A stretch of 49,503 nt of DNA from Globisporangium splendens (Eukaryota; Oomycota; Peronosporomycetes; Pythiales; Pythiaceae), in contig VFIW01000180.1 in NCBI GenBank assembly GCA_006386115.1, positions 1 to 49,503 on the forward strand. The letters are read 5' to 3'. Within the stretch, counting starts at the first letter, position 1. Each line of letters begins with the position of its first letter. The notes beneath the pieces are model-generated. The model saw only the letters and a program-made list of their open reading frames with translations. It was not told the DNA's origin and ran no database searches. A program made the translations under genes and the position numbers. Of the stretch, positions 29,722-39,845 are shown in pieces.

Positions 29722-30651
29722 TCAAAGGATGGTTTCTGGGTTCTTGGTCACCTCGGCAAACAGTTCGTCGAGCGAGCGCACGTGCAGGTCCGGATAGTAG
29801 TCCGCCTGGTCTTTCGCCACGTTTTCCGGGTTCAACAGAGCGGCTCCCGAGTGGGTGAACGCCTGGAACTTCGCGACGATGAGTTCGTGGGTGATCTCCT
29901 TCTCCTCCGTTGCGGTGGCAAAAAGCGCGTACTTTGGAGTCATGTCTTCGTACGTCACCTCGAGGTTTGGGACGTCTCCTTGGGTCTTGATTTTGTTTGC
30001 AACATCGTTCCAGGTGATTTGAGCGGCCTGCACACTGACGAAGTTGCGCCACTTGTTCTTGGAGGTGAGCAGGCGCCCAATCGCTCGAGCAGCGTCGCGC
30101 ACGGCGACCATGCTCAACGCGGATGTGCCATCTCCAGGGATGGTGATGACCTTGCTGTTCAAGTCGAGCGGATGCAGGGGACCGACGTCCGACAAGATGC
30201 GGTTCTTGGACGGAAAGAGATAGTCAGCGAAGAGCCCGCAGCCGATTATCGTCCACTCAATCTGATCCTGACTCTGGAGTGCTTCAATCACCGGGCCATT
30301 AAATGGATTCGCAAAGTCTTTCGTCGCCTCAAAGTTGCTAGCGTACTCAGAAACAATAAAGCGCTTGACCGATGGCGCCTCCTTGAGAGCTTCCATCACG
30401 GTCAAGTGGCTGATAGTGAATGCCGGCGAGAAGTCGGACAGCGTGCTCACGACCGCCTCGCAGTCCTTCAAGTACTCGGCGAGCTGCGGGATGGACGAAT
30501 AGTCTGTCAGGCGCTGCGCGACGACGCCTGGCTTGCCGTCGAAGAATTCCTTGTGTGTACGTGTGATGATCACGATTTCAATGCTGAGAGCCGGGAACTC
30601 TTCAGCAAAGTACTTGGCAAGGTGGCCTGATCCGAGAATCGCGACTCGCAT
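29722..30651 (-). CDS. NmrA-like / isoflavone reductase-like NAD(P)-binding protein, type P (U1)
   Basis: 309 codons, ATG at 30649-30651 directly opening a Rossmann fold (MRVAILGSGHLAKY, a GxGxxA nucleotide-binding loop), followed by DYSSIPQLAEYLKDCEAVVS (strand-helix of the fold), FIVSEYASNFE (place of the family's SEFG motif) and TIIGCGLFADY. Length and layout fit NmrA-like atypical short-chain dehydrogenases, which either reduce small phenolic-type substrates or sense NADP. Which applies here cannot be told; no transmembrane segment or targeting signal is seen. It is transcribed away from gene Q, about half identical by eye. This copy has Arg51 in VVAQRLTDY and Thr in EVTKNPETIL. Confidence 0.9.
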   Translation of the reverse strand: MRVAILGSGHLAKYFAEEFPALSIEIVIITRTHKEFFDGKPGVVAQRLTDYSSIPQLAEYLKDCEAVVSTLSDFSPAFTISHLTVMEALKEAPSVKRFIVSEYASNFEATKDFANPFNGPVIEALQSQDQIEWTIIGCGLFADYLFPSKNRILSDVGPLHPLDLNSKVITIPGDGTSALSMVAVRDAARAIGRLLTSKNKWRNFVSVQAAQITWNDVANKIKTQGDVPNLEVTYEDMTPKYALFATATEEKEITHELIVAKFQAFTHSGAALLNPENVAKDQADYYPDLHVRSLDELFAEVTKNPETIL

Positions 30652-30686
30652 ATCTGGATGGGCTGTTTCGCCTACGGGCTCGAAGC

Positions 30687-30700
30687 AAATTGAGGAATGA
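30687..30700 (-). promoter_or_regulatory. Oomycete Inr/FPR core promoter of gene P (U1)
   Basis: Minus strand reads TCATTCCTCAATTT, a full match to the oomycete initiator plus flanking promoter region (TCATTYYNCAWTTT). It lies 36-49 bases upstream of the P start codon, the usual place for a transcription start in this group. Repeated in each unit. Confidence 0.8.
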
Positions 30701-31225
30701 GTTGCAGGACATCAATTCATTCTCGGCACCCACGGGCCGCTTGCTCCGTAGAAGACCCCTGCAGGGTTTACACCCACACAGTAGGGATTCCTCCTCCCCC
30801 GTCGTGGCGGTGCCATGTTCAGTCACACTAGGCCTCCGTTCGGCCTGGCGGCGTGACTAATCGATCGAGACTCAGAGACTCTGGTAAGTTTAGTCACCGC
30901 AGCAGACCTCAACTGCAACGCGTGGCTAAACCACGTCAAGTCACGAACAAACATTCCGTACAGTCGAGTGAAGGTAGCAGCATAGAAGTATCAGAGTCTC
31001 AGGACCCCTAACGTACGTCAGTATAACCTGAATACTGATAGTAAAAGCAAATCGTACTTGTTTAATAATGGCGCTCTGCCCTGATCTGTCACCTATGCCC
31101 TGTCTCGTGCACGACCTGTGACTCAACTCCTCCACTGGTTCAATTGGACAAAGCAATAGGGCAACCAGTATGTAGCTTCTCCTACGAGCGAGGCACACAG
31201 CCTTCGACACCTTCCGTTAAGACCA

Positions 31226-31239
31226 TCATTTGCCAACTC
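31226..31239 (+). promoter_or_regulatory. Weaker Inr-like element upstream of gene Q (U1)
   Basis: TCATTTGCCAACTC resembles the Inr/FPR pattern with mismatches and lies 45-58 bases before the Q start codon. The same sequence precedes Q in every unit. Confidence 0.45.
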
Positions 31240-31283
31240 ACCGGGTTCGTGACCAAGCGCTACTTCCTCTTCCAACTGCTAGC

Positions 31284-32219
31284 ATGCGCGTCGCCATTCT
31301 CGGAGCCGGAGCCCTCGCCCAGTATCTTGCCGACGAACTGCCGCTCGTGGGCCACGAGCTCGTCGTCTTTACGCGCTCACACAAGGCGTTTCTCGAAGGC
31401 AAGCTCGGCGTCGTCGATCAGTTCATAACCGACTACTCCAACGTGGACGAGCTCGCGAGCCAGTTGGAAGGATGTGACGCGATTGTGAGTGCGATTGGCG
31501 ACTTCTCGCCCGCGTTCTTAACTCTCCACCAGAACGTGCTTGCGGCCGCAAAGAGTGTTGCGTCAATCAAGCGCTTCATTGCTAACGAGTACACTGCAAA
31601 CTTGGAGACCCATCCGGAGTATTCGAATCCGTTCAACGCCGCAATCGTGGAGGCGTTACGTGCACAGGACGCCATCGAGTGGACGACACTTGGTTGTGGG
31701 CTCTACGCGGACTACCTCATCCCCCGCAAGAATCGCCACCTCGCAGACATGGGCCCGCTCCATCCTCTCGACCACGCCTCAAAGGTCTTAACCGTCCAGG
31801 GCAGTGGGGACTATCTGTTCAGCTCCGTCGCACTTCGCGACGTTGCGCGAGCCATCGCCCACTTGCTCACGTCCACAACCAAGTGGCGTCCATTCATCCA
31901 ACTCGAGGCCGAACAAACGACGTGGCACAAAGTCGCCGAGTTTCTCAAGACCCGTGGCAGCATGCCAAACCTCACGATCGAGTACGAGGACCCCGCGCCA
32001 CTCTTCGAGATCCTGGCGAGCGCGAACATCTCTGCCGAGAATGGCTTCCCAGAAGAAGTTGTCGTGGCCGAATTCAAGCTGTACACGCCATCAGGTGCCG
32101 CGCTCTTGGACGCGACCAAAGTCAAGCAGGACAAAGCAGACTACTTCCCGCTTGTCCACTTCCGCACGATTGAACACATCTTTGATGAGCTCGAGAAGAA
32201 CCCGGACGCGAACATTTGA
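31284..32219 (+). CDS. NmrA-like / isoflavone reductase-like NAD(P)-binding protein, type Q (U1)
   Basis: ATG at 31284-31286 is chosen because it aligns with the P start and opens the nucleotide-binding loop (MRVAILGAGALAQY); the longer frame from 31230 has no ATG. 311 codons. Motifs parallel those of P: FTRSHKAFLEGKLGVVDQ, IVSAIGDFSPAF, FIANEYTANLE, TLGCGLYADYLIPRKNR, VALRDVARAIAHLL. The C-terminus (YFPLVHFRTIEHIFDELEKNP) also aligns with P. Cytosolic by absence of signals. P and Q are therefore an old duplication kept head-to-head with 632 bases between start codons, which invites shared control. Substrate unknown. Confidence 0.9.
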   Translation: MRVAILGAGALAQYLADELPLVGHELVVFTRSHKAFLEGKLGVVDQFITDYSNVDELASQLEGCDAIVSAIGDFSPAFLTLHQNVLAAAKSVASIKRFIANEYTANLETHPEYSNPFNAAIVEALRAQDAIEWTTLGCGLYADYLIPRKNRHLADMGPLHPLDHASKVLTVQGSGDYLFSSVALRDVARAIAHLLTSTTKWRPFIQLEAEQTTWHKVAEFLKTRGSMPNLTIEYEDPAPLFEILASANISAENGFPEEVVVAEFKLYTPSGAALLDATKVKQDKADYFPLVHFRTIEHIFDELEKNPDANI

Positions 32220-32821
32220 TTGCAGAGATACAAGAGCTCTTTGAGGCACAGCGCGACGACAGAACCGGACGAGGGGGGATGGTTCATACTGAATAGTACG
32301 TGCCACAGTACATAGTTGCCCTTGTCGGCCTCCCGAGATCGACGGAACACACAAAAACGAATAAAAATCTAGTCTCATCCATCAGAGCTAATGACCATGC
32401 CCACGAAGAGGCCATTTCCTCCAGTGAGAGTCTCGAGAACACGATCGAGATGGGGGAGGACAATGTGTCAGAGGGCAGTTTCTATGACCCGCACGCTCTA
32501 CGTACAGCGCCGTGCTACTAATCACTAACCGATGCAGGGTGACCTTCCTCGCCGGGGGCGTCGTGGCCACTATGGCTGGGTTTTCGTGCCTTTTCGGCCT
32601 GTGGACCACAGGCACTACATATAGTGTAGTGTTTGGAAATGAGAGAGTTCAATTCGGGTCATTCACTGCAGTGAAGGGAAAATGAAAGCGAAATGACAAA
32701 GAGTTTACTCGCCGTTTGCTGCCTGAGGTTGACGCCGCGATTGCATCGGTACCAACCCGGAGCTTCCAAGCATCAAGTCGTTCTACTCCTCCGAGTAAAC
32801 TCCGTTATTTTTTTGACATCG
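32220..32821. other. Region between gene Q and the coding relic, no gene seen
   Basis: Repeated in each unit. Open frames here are short and start without ATG or overlap real features. CACTGCAGTG at 32667 is a perfect 10-base palindrome in U1 only; the other units have CACTGTAGTG. The minus strand has Inr-like TCATTTTCC and TCATTTCCAAAC near 32640-32690 with no gene found downstream. Confidence 0.4.
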
Positions 32822-33145
32822 TTATTGTTCTTGAACAGCGATGTCTGGCGCAATTGCGAAGTCCGTCTCATCCAGTTCTTCTGGCGGCCGCATATTCTCG
32901 ATCAGCGTTACGTGGACCCGGTAACGGACGTCCCACGGTGTCCCGTAGCTCGGGTGCCAATGGAAAACATTGCGGAACGGGCTCTACATTTACACAGACA
33001 ACACGCACTTCTATGATATCGATCTATTACGCTTGGAGCTATTCTGTACTGCTGCTAATGTACTTACGGCTTCGAGTGCCTCGTACTTGCGCTTGCCCTC
33101 GTTCTTGACGTTCTGGCGGAAGTCGATCCCAGCAGCATGTACCCC
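32822..33145 (-). pseudogene. Two-exon coding relic in the array unit (U1)
   Basis: Minus strand exon 33145-33068 (26 codons, GVHAAGIDFRQNVKNEGKRK...) ends at GCC|GTAAGT. An 84-base intron (33067-32984) ends in GTAAATGTAG, and the next exon (32983-32822, 53 codons) continues in frame: SPFRNVFHWHPSYGTPWD, VRYRVHVTLIENMRPPEELD, ending ...IAVQEQ and TAA. A perfect in-frame join across consensus splice sites makes coding origin likely. Upstream an acceptor-like GACCAG precedes the first exon, and an earlier MRKRFDAACRLCGGEEL stretch ends at TGA. The start of the gene is missing, so this is a C-terminal remnant. Family not recognised. Confidence 0.5.
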
Positions 33146-33411
33146 CTGGTCGGTCAGGTTTGGTCACAGTTCTTCGCCTCCACAGAGTCGGCAGGCAGCA
33201 TCAAAGCGCTTCCGCATCCTTAGCGAACGGGCATAGACTCGAATCCAGCCGGCTCCACGCACCAGGTCCGAAGAGAGCCTAAAGAACAAGAAACAAAAGC
33301 CAGTCAATCGGCAAGGTTGATTGTCTTTTTGATCTCGGGGCAATCAAGCTGACAGTGCGAGCAATCGGACACAACCTGAGACAGGTTTTATACCAATCAC
33401 ATTCGCGGAAG

Positions 33412-33786
33412 ACGATCGAGCATGTTGACGTCTCGATCACGTACCACGGCGTGTTCCAGCGATACGTGGAAGACAATGGTCGATCCGTGTTTGTGTGGCA
33501 AATTCTGCTCTCTGCACATCCCTGCGACGACCTGCTCTCGGATCGCCATTGCGAAGTGAGTGCAGTTTCGTGGGTTGCCGTGGATCGGATCGGTGGCACC
33601 TACGCCGCTTCGAGAATGAGCAACGTCACGCGAATTTCCGCTAGCGGACTTGATGACTCGGACACTGCTTTCCTATCCGACAAAACCGGCCACAATCAGA
33701 TAGTTGATGGGCTCATTCAGGCAAATGAAGTTTGTTTGAATGAGTTGGCGGAACACATCGACCGAGCGTTGCTGCAAGTCGCGTGA
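33412..33786 (+). pseudogene. START-like C-terminal fragment (U2)
   Basis: Last 124 codons of the bZIP/START-like gene, unchanged (IEHVDVSITYHGVFQRYVED... to the same stop). The frame extends 57 bases further left through unrelated sequence to a GTG but no ATG, so a product is unlikely unless transcribed through from elsewhere. Confidence 0.8.
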
Positions 33787-34002
33787 AAAATTGTCGAAGG
33801 TACTACATATGTGTTGTTATACCGTTCATTTCCCCGGCTGTCTTATACATCTCGCACTGTCAGCGAGGGGGCATAAGAAACCCGAACCGCAAAAACCAAG
33901 GAAGATTGGAATATTTTTGTTTCTGAATGCTTTTACTCGTCTGTTATCCAGTGAAAAATGAAGACGTTCAGAAAATCTCACCCTCCTCACGATCAAACGC
34001 TC

Positions 34003-34932
34003 TCAAAGGATGGTTTCTGGGTTCTTGGCCACCTCGGCAAACAGTTCGTCGAGCGAGCGCACGTGCAGGTCCGGATAGTAGTCCGCCTGGTCTTTCGCCA
34101 CGTTTTCCGGGTTCAACAGAGCGGCTCCCGAGTGGGTGAACGCCTGGAACTTCGCGACGATGAGTTCGTGGGTGATCTCCTTCTCCTCCGTTGCGGTGGC
34201 AAAAAGCGCGTACTTTGGAGTCATGTCTTCGTACGTCACCTCGAGGTTTGGGACGTCTCCTTGGGTCTTGATTTTGTTTGCAACATCGTTCCAGGTGATT
34301 TGAGCGGCCTGCACACTGACGAAGTTGCGCCACTTGTTCTTGGAGGTGAGCAGGCGCCCAATCGCTCGAGCAGCGTCGCGCACGGCGACCATGCTCAACG
34401 CGGATGTGCCATCTCCAGGGATGGTGATGACCTTGCTGTTCAAGTCGAGCGGATGCAGGGGACCGACGTCCGACAAGATGCGGTTCTTGGACGGAAAGAG
34501 ATAGTCAGCGAAGAGCCCGCAGCCGATTATCGTCCACTCAATCTGATCCTGACTCTGGAGTGCTTCAATCACCGGGCCATTAAATGGATTCGCAAAGTCT
34601 TTCGTCGCCTCAAAGTTGCTAGCGTACTCAGAAACAATAAAGCGCTTGACCGATGGCGCCTCCTTGAGAGCTTCCATCACGGTCAAGTGGCTGATAGTGA
34701 ATGCCGGCGAGAAGTCGGACAGCGTGCTCACGACCGCCTCGCAGTCCTTCAAGTACTCGGCGAGCTGCGGGATGGACGAATAGTCTGTCAGGTGCTGCGC
34801 GACGACGCCTGGCTTGCCGTCGAAGAATTCCTTGTGTGTACGTGTGATGATCACGATTTCAATGCTGAGAGCCGGGAACTCTTCAGCAAAGTACTTGGCA
34901 AGGTGGCCTGATCCGAGAATCGCGACTCGCAT
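34003..34932 (-). CDS. NmrA-like protein, type P (U2)
   Basis: Identical to the U1 copy except His for Arg in VVAQHLTDY and Ala for Thr in EVAKNPETIL. Frame intact. The promoter match lies at 34968-34981. Confidence 0.9.
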   Translation of the reverse strand: MRVAILGSGHLAKYFAEEFPALSIEIVIITRTHKEFFDGKPGVVAQHLTDYSSIPQLAEYLKDCEAVVSTLSDFSPAFTISHLTVMEALKEAPSVKRFIVSEYASNFEATKDFANPFNGPVIEALQSQDQIEWTIIGCGLFADYLFPSKNRILSDVGPLHPLDLNSKVITIPGDGTSALSMVAVRDAARAIGRLLTSKNKWRNFVSVQAAQITWNDVANKIKTQGDVPNLEVTYEDMTPKYALFATATEEKEITHELIVAKFQAFTHSGAALLNPENVAKDQADYYPDLHVRSLDELFAEVAKNPETIL

Positions 34933-34967
34933 ATCTGGATGGGCTGTTTCGCCTACGGGCTCGAAGC

Positions 34968-34981
34968 AAATTGAGGAATGA
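34968..34981 (-). promoter_or_regulatory. Inr/FPR core promoter of gene P (U2)
   Basis: Same 14-base match 36 bases upstream of the U2 P start codon. Confidence 0.8.
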
Positions 34982-35564
34982 GTTGCAGGACATCAATTCA
35001 TTCTCGGCACCCACGGGCCGCTTGCTCCGTAGAAGACCCCTGCAGGGTTTACACCCACACAGTAGGGATTCCTCCTCCCCCGTCGTGGCGGTGCCATGTT
35101 CAGTCACACTAGGCCTCCGTTCGGCCTGGCGGCGTGACTAATCGATCGAGACTCAGAGACTCTGGTAAGTTTAGTCACCGCAGCAGACCTCAACTGCAAC
35201 GCGTGGCTAAACCACGTCAAGTCACGAACAAACATTCCGTACAGTCGAGTGAAGGTAGCAGCATAGAAGTATCAGAGTCTCAGGACCCCTAACGTACGTC
35301 AGTATAACCTGAATACTGATAGTAAAAGCAAATCGTACTTGTTTAATAATAGCGCTCTGCCCTGATCTGTCACCTATGCCCTGTCTCGTGCACGACCTGT
35401 GACTCAACTCCTCTACTGGTTCAATTGGACAAAGCAATAGGGCAACCAGTATGTAGCTTCTCCTACGAGCGAGGCACACAGCCTTCGACACCTTCCGTTA
35501 AGACCATCATTTGCCAACTCACCGGGTTCGTGACCAAGCGCTACTTCCTCTTCCAACTGCTAGC

Positions 35565-36500
35565 ATGCGCGTCGCCATTCTCGGAGCCGGAGCCCTCGCC
35601 CAGTATCTTGCCGACGAACTGCCGCTCGTGGGCCACGAGCTCGTCGTCTTTACGCGCTCACACAAGGCGTTTCTCGAAGGCAAGCTCGGCGTCGTCGATC
35701 AGTTCATAACCGACTACTCCAACGTGGACGAGCTCGCGAGCCAGTTGGAAGGATGTGACGCGATTGTGAGTGCGATTGGCGACTTCTCGCCCGCGTTCTT
35801 AACTCTCCACCAGAACGTGCTTGCGGCCGCAAAGAGTGTTGCGTCAATCAAGCGCTTCATTGCTAACGAGTACACTGCAAACTTGGAGACCCATCCGGAG
35901 TATTCGAATCCGTTCAACGCCGCAATCGTGGAGGCGTTACGTGCACAGGACGCCATCGAGTGGACGACACTTGGTTGTGGGCTCTACGCGGACTACCTCA
36001 TCCCCCGCAAGAATCGCCACCTCGCAGACATGGGCCCGCTCCATCCTCTCGACCACGCCTCAAAGGTCTTAACCGTCCAGGGCAGTGGGGACTATCTGTT
36101 CAGCTCCGTCGCACTTCGCGACGTTGCGCGAGCCATCGCCCACTTGCTCACGTCCACAACCAAGTGGCGTCCATTCATCCAACTCGAGGCCGAACAAACG
36201 ACGTGGCACAAAGTCGCCGAGTTTCTCAAGACCCGTGGCAGCATGCCAAACCTCACGATCGAGTACGAGGACCCCGCGCCACTCTTCGAGATCCTGGCGA
36301 GCGCGAACATCTCTGCCGAGAATGGCTTCCCAGAAGAAGTTGTCGTGGCCGAATTCAAGCTGTACACGCCATCAGGTGCCGCGCTCTTGGACGCGACCAA
36401 AGTCAAGCAGGACAAAGCAGACTACTTCCCGCTTGTCCACTTCCGCACGATTGAACACATCTTTGATGAGCTCGAGAAGAACCCGGACGCGAACATTTGA
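35565..36500 (+). CDS. NmrA-like protein, type Q (U2)
   Basis: Protein identical to the U1 Q copy; frame intact. Confidence 0.9.
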   Translation: MRVAILGAGALAQYLADELPLVGHELVVFTRSHKAFLEGKLGVVDQFITDYSNVDELASQLEGCDAIVSAIGDFSPAFLTLHQNVLAAAKSVASIKRFIANEYTANLETHPEYSNPFNAAIVEALRAQDAIEWTTLGCGLYADYLIPRKNRHLADMGPLHPLDHASKVLTVQGSGDYLFSSVALRDVARAIAHLLTSTTKWRPFIQLEAEQTTWHKVAEFLKTRGSMPNLTIEYEDPAPLFEILASANISAENGFPEEVVVAEFKLYTPSGAALLDATKVKQDKADYFPLVHFRTIEHIFDELEKNPDANI

Positions 36501-37102
36501 TTGCAGAGATACAAGAGCTCTTTGAGGCACAGCGCGACGACAGAACCGGACGAGGGGGGATGGTTCATACTGAATAGTACGTGCCACAGTACATAGTTGC
36601 CCTTGTCGGCCTCCCGAGATCGACGGAACACACAAAAACGAATAAAAATCTAGTCTCATCCATCAGAGCTAATGACCATGCCCACGAAGAGGCCATTTCC
36701 TCCAGTGAGAGTCTCGAGAACACGATCGAGATGGGGGAGGACAATGTGTCAGAGGGCAGTTTCTATGACCCGCACGCTCTACGTACAGCGCCGTGCTACT
36801 AATCACTAACCGATGCAGGGTGACCTTCCTCGCCGGGGGCGTCGTGGCCACTATGGCTGGGTTTTCGTGCCTTTTCGGCCTGTGGACCACAGGCACTACA
36901 TATAGTGTAGTGTTTGGAAATGAGAGAGTTCAATTCGGGTCATTCACTGTAGTGAAGGGAAAATGAAAGCGAAATGACAAAGAGTTTACTCGCCGTTTGC
37001 TGCCTGAGGTTGACGCCGCGATTGCATCGGTACCAACCCGGAGCTTCCAAGCATCAAGTCGTTCTACTCCTCCGAGTAAACTCCGTTATTTTTTTGACAT
37101 CG

Positions 37103-37426
37103 TTATTGTTCTTGAACAGCGATGTCTGGCGCAATTGCGAAGTCCGTCTCATCCAGTTCTTCTGGCGGCCGCATATTCTCGATCAGCGTTACGTGGACCC
37201 GGTAACGGACGTCCCACGGTGTCCCGTAGCTCGGGTGCCAATGGAAAACATTGCGGAACGGGCTCTACATTTACACAGACAACACGCACTTCTATGATAT
37301 CGATCTATTACGCTTGGAGCTATTCTGTACTGCTGCTAATGTACTTACGGCTTCGAGTGCCTCGTACTTGCGCTTGCCCTCGTTCTTGACGTTCTGGCGG
37401 AAGTCGATCCCAGCAGCATGTACCCC
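37103..37426 (-). pseudogene. Two-exon coding relic (U2)
   Basis: Copy of the relic with the same splice signals and stop; no difference noted. Confidence 0.5.
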
Positions 37427-37692
37427 CTGGTCGGTCAGGTTTGGTCACAGTTCTTCGCCTCCACAGAGTCGGCAGGCAGCATCAAAGCGCTTCCGCATCC
37501 TTAGCGAACGGGCATAGACTCGAATCCAGCCGGCTCCACGCGCCAGGTCCGAAGAGAGCCTAAAGAACAAGAAACAAAAGCCAGTCAATCGGCAAGGTTG
37601 ATTGTCTTTTTGATCTCGGGGCAATCAAGCTGACAGTGCGAGCAATCGGACACAACCTGAGACAGGTTTTATACCAATCACATTCGCGGAAG

Positions 37693-38067
37693 ACGATCGA
37701 GCATGTTGACGTCTCGATCACGTACCACGGCGTGTTCCAGCGATACGTGGAAGACAATGGTCGATCCGTGTTTGTGTGGCAAATTCTGCTCTCTGCACAT
37801 CCCTGCGACGACCTGCTCTCGGATCGCCATTGCGAAGTGAGTGCAGTTTCGTGGGTTGCCGTGGATCGGATCGGTGGCACCTACGCCGCTTCGAGAATGA
37901 GCAACGTCACGCGAATTTCCGCTAGCGGACTTGATGACTCGGACACTGCTTTCCTATCCGACAAAACCGGCCACAATCAGATAGTTGATGGGCTCATTCA
38001 GGCAAATGAAGTTTGTTTGAATGAGTTGGCGGAACACATCGACCGAGCGTTGCTGCAAGTCGCGTGA
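37693..38067 (+). pseudogene. START-like C-terminal fragment (U3)
   Basis: Same fragment and same upstream junction as in U2. Confidence 0.8.
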
Positions 38068-38283
38068 AAAATTGTCGAAGGTACTACATATGTGTTGTTA
38101 TACCGTTCATTTCCCCGGCTGTCTTATACATCTCGCACTGTCAGCGAGGGGGCATAAGAAACCCGAACCGCAAAAACCAAGGAAGATTGGAATATTTTTG
38201 TTTCTGAATGCTTTTACTCGTCTGTTATCCAGTGAAAAATGAAGACGTTCAGAAAATCTCACCCTCCTCACGATCAAACGCTC

Positions 38284-39213
38284 TCAAAGGATGGTTTCTG
38301 GGTTCTTGGCCACCTCGGCAAACAGTTCGTCGAGCGAGCGCACGTGCAGGTCCGGATAGTAGTCCGCCTGGTCTTTCGCCACGTTTTCCGGGTTCAACAG
38401 AGCGGCTCCCGAGTGGGTGAACGCCTGGAACTTCGCGACGATGAGTTCGTGGGTGATCTCCTTCTCCTCCGTTGCGGTGGCAAAAAGCGCGTACTTTGGA
38501 GTCATGTCTTCGTACGTCACCTCGAGGTTTGGGACGTCTCCTTGGGTCTTGATTTTGTTTGCAACATCGTTCCAGGTGATTTGAGCGGCCTGCACACTGA
38601 CGAAGTTGCGCCACTTGTTCTTGGAGGTGAGCAGGCGCCCAATCGCTCGAGCAGCGTCGCGCACGGCGACCATGCTCAACGCGGATGTGCCATCTCCAGG
38701 GATGGTGATGACCTTGCTGTTCAAGTCGAGCGGATGCAGGGGACCGACGTCCGACAAGATGCGGTTCTTGGACGGAAAGAGATAGTCAGCGAAGAGCCCG
38801 CAGCCGATTATCGTCCACTCAATCTGATCCTGACTCTGGAGTGCTTCAATCACCGGGCCATTAAATGGATTCGCAAAGTCTTTCGTCGCCTCAAAGTTGC
38901 TAGCGTACTCAGAAACAATAAAGCGCTTGACCGATGGCGCCTCCTTGAGAGCTTCCATCACGGTCAAGTGGCTGATAGTGAATGCCGGCGAGAAGTCGGA
39001 CAGCGTGCTCACGACCGCCTCGCAGTCCTTCAAGTACTCGGCGAGCTGCGGGATGGACGAATAGTCTGTCAGGCGCTGCGCGACGACGCCTGGCTTGCCG
39101 TCGAAGAATTCCTTGTGTGTACGTGTGATGATCACGATTTCAATGCTGAGAGCCGGGAACTCTTCAGCAAAGTACTTGGCAAGGTGGCCTGATCCGAGAA
39201 TCGCGACTCGCAT
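38284..39213 (-). CDS. NmrA-like protein, type P (U3)
   Basis: Combines Arg of U1 with Ala of U2 at the two variable residues. Frame intact; promoter match at 39249-39262. Confidence 0.9.
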   Translation of the reverse strand: MRVAILGSGHLAKYFAEEFPALSIEIVIITRTHKEFFDGKPGVVAQRLTDYSSIPQLAEYLKDCEAVVSTLSDFSPAFTISHLTVMEALKEAPSVKRFIVSEYASNFEATKDFANPFNGPVIEALQSQDQIEWTIIGCGLFADYLFPSKNRILSDVGPLHPLDLNSKVITIPGDGTSALSMVAVRDAARAIGRLLTSKNKWRNFVSVQAAQITWNDVANKIKTQGDVPNLEVTYEDMTPKYALFATATEEKEITHELIVAKFQAFTHSGAALLNPENVAKDQADYYPDLHVRSLDELFAEVAKNPETIL

Positions 39214-39248
39214 ATCTGGATGGGCTGTTTCGCCTACGGGCTCGAAGC

Positions 39249-39262
39249 AAATTGAGGAATGA
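39249..39262 (-). promoter_or_regulatory. Inr/FPR core promoter of gene P (U3)
   Basis: Same 14-base match 36 bases upstream of the U3 P start codon. Confidence 0.8.
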
Positions 39263-39845
39263 GTTGCAGGACATCAATTCATTCTCGGCACCCACGGGCC
39301 GCTTGCTCCGTAGAAGACCCCTGCAGGGTTTACACCCACACAGTAGGGATTCCTCCTCCCCCGTCGTGGCGGTGCCATGTTCAGTCACACTAGGCCTCCG
39401 TTCGGCCTGGCGGCGTGACTAATCGATCGAGACTCAGAGACTCTGGTAAGTTTAGTCACCGCAGCAGACCTCAACTGCAACGCGTGGCTAAACCACGTCA
39501 AGTCACGAACAAACATTCCGTACAGTCGAGTGAAGGTAGCAGCATAGAAGTATCAGAGTCTCAGGACCCCTAACGTACGTCAGTATAACCTGAATACTGA
39601 TAGTAAAAGCAAATCGTACTTGTTTAATAATAGCGCTCTGCCCTGATCTGTCACCTATGCCCTGTCTCGTGCACGACCTGTGACTCAACTCCTCTACTGG
39701 TTCAATTGGACAAAGCAATAGGGCAACCAGTATGTAGCTTCTCCTACGAGCGAGGCACACAGCCTTCGACACCTTCCGTTAAGACCATCATTTGCCAACT
39801 CACCGGGTTCGTGACCAAGCGCTACTTCCTCTTCCAACTGCTAGC

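Larger units (their letters stand above)
29131..33411 (+). repeat. Tandem array unit U1 (4281 bases)
   Basis: Starts at ACGATCGAGC inside the bZIP/START-like gene; the same junction recurs at 33412, 37693 and 41974. Contents: START-like C-terminal part (+), P gene (-), Q gene (+), spliced coding relic (-). U1 has private variants (GGTCAC in P, TAATGGCG before Q, CACTGCAGTG after Q). Confidence 0.95.
33412..37692 (+). repeat. Tandem array unit U2 (4281 bases)
   Basis: Same layout as U1. Marked by CAGGTGCTG (His for Arg in P) and ACGCGCCAGG near its end; these markers recur in the first inverted unit. Confidence 0.95.

Noticed and set aside
29677..30630. Long 317-codon plus-strand frame opposite gene P, repeated in each unit
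   Set aside because: It is the antisense shadow of P in GC-rich codons; composition is Arg/His/Val-rich without domain motifs, whereas P has a clear Rossmann loop and promoter.
31230..31283. Upstream extension of gene Q (18 extra codons)
   Set aside because: The extension begins with TTG; the ATG at 31284 aligns with the P start and the nucleotide-binding loop.
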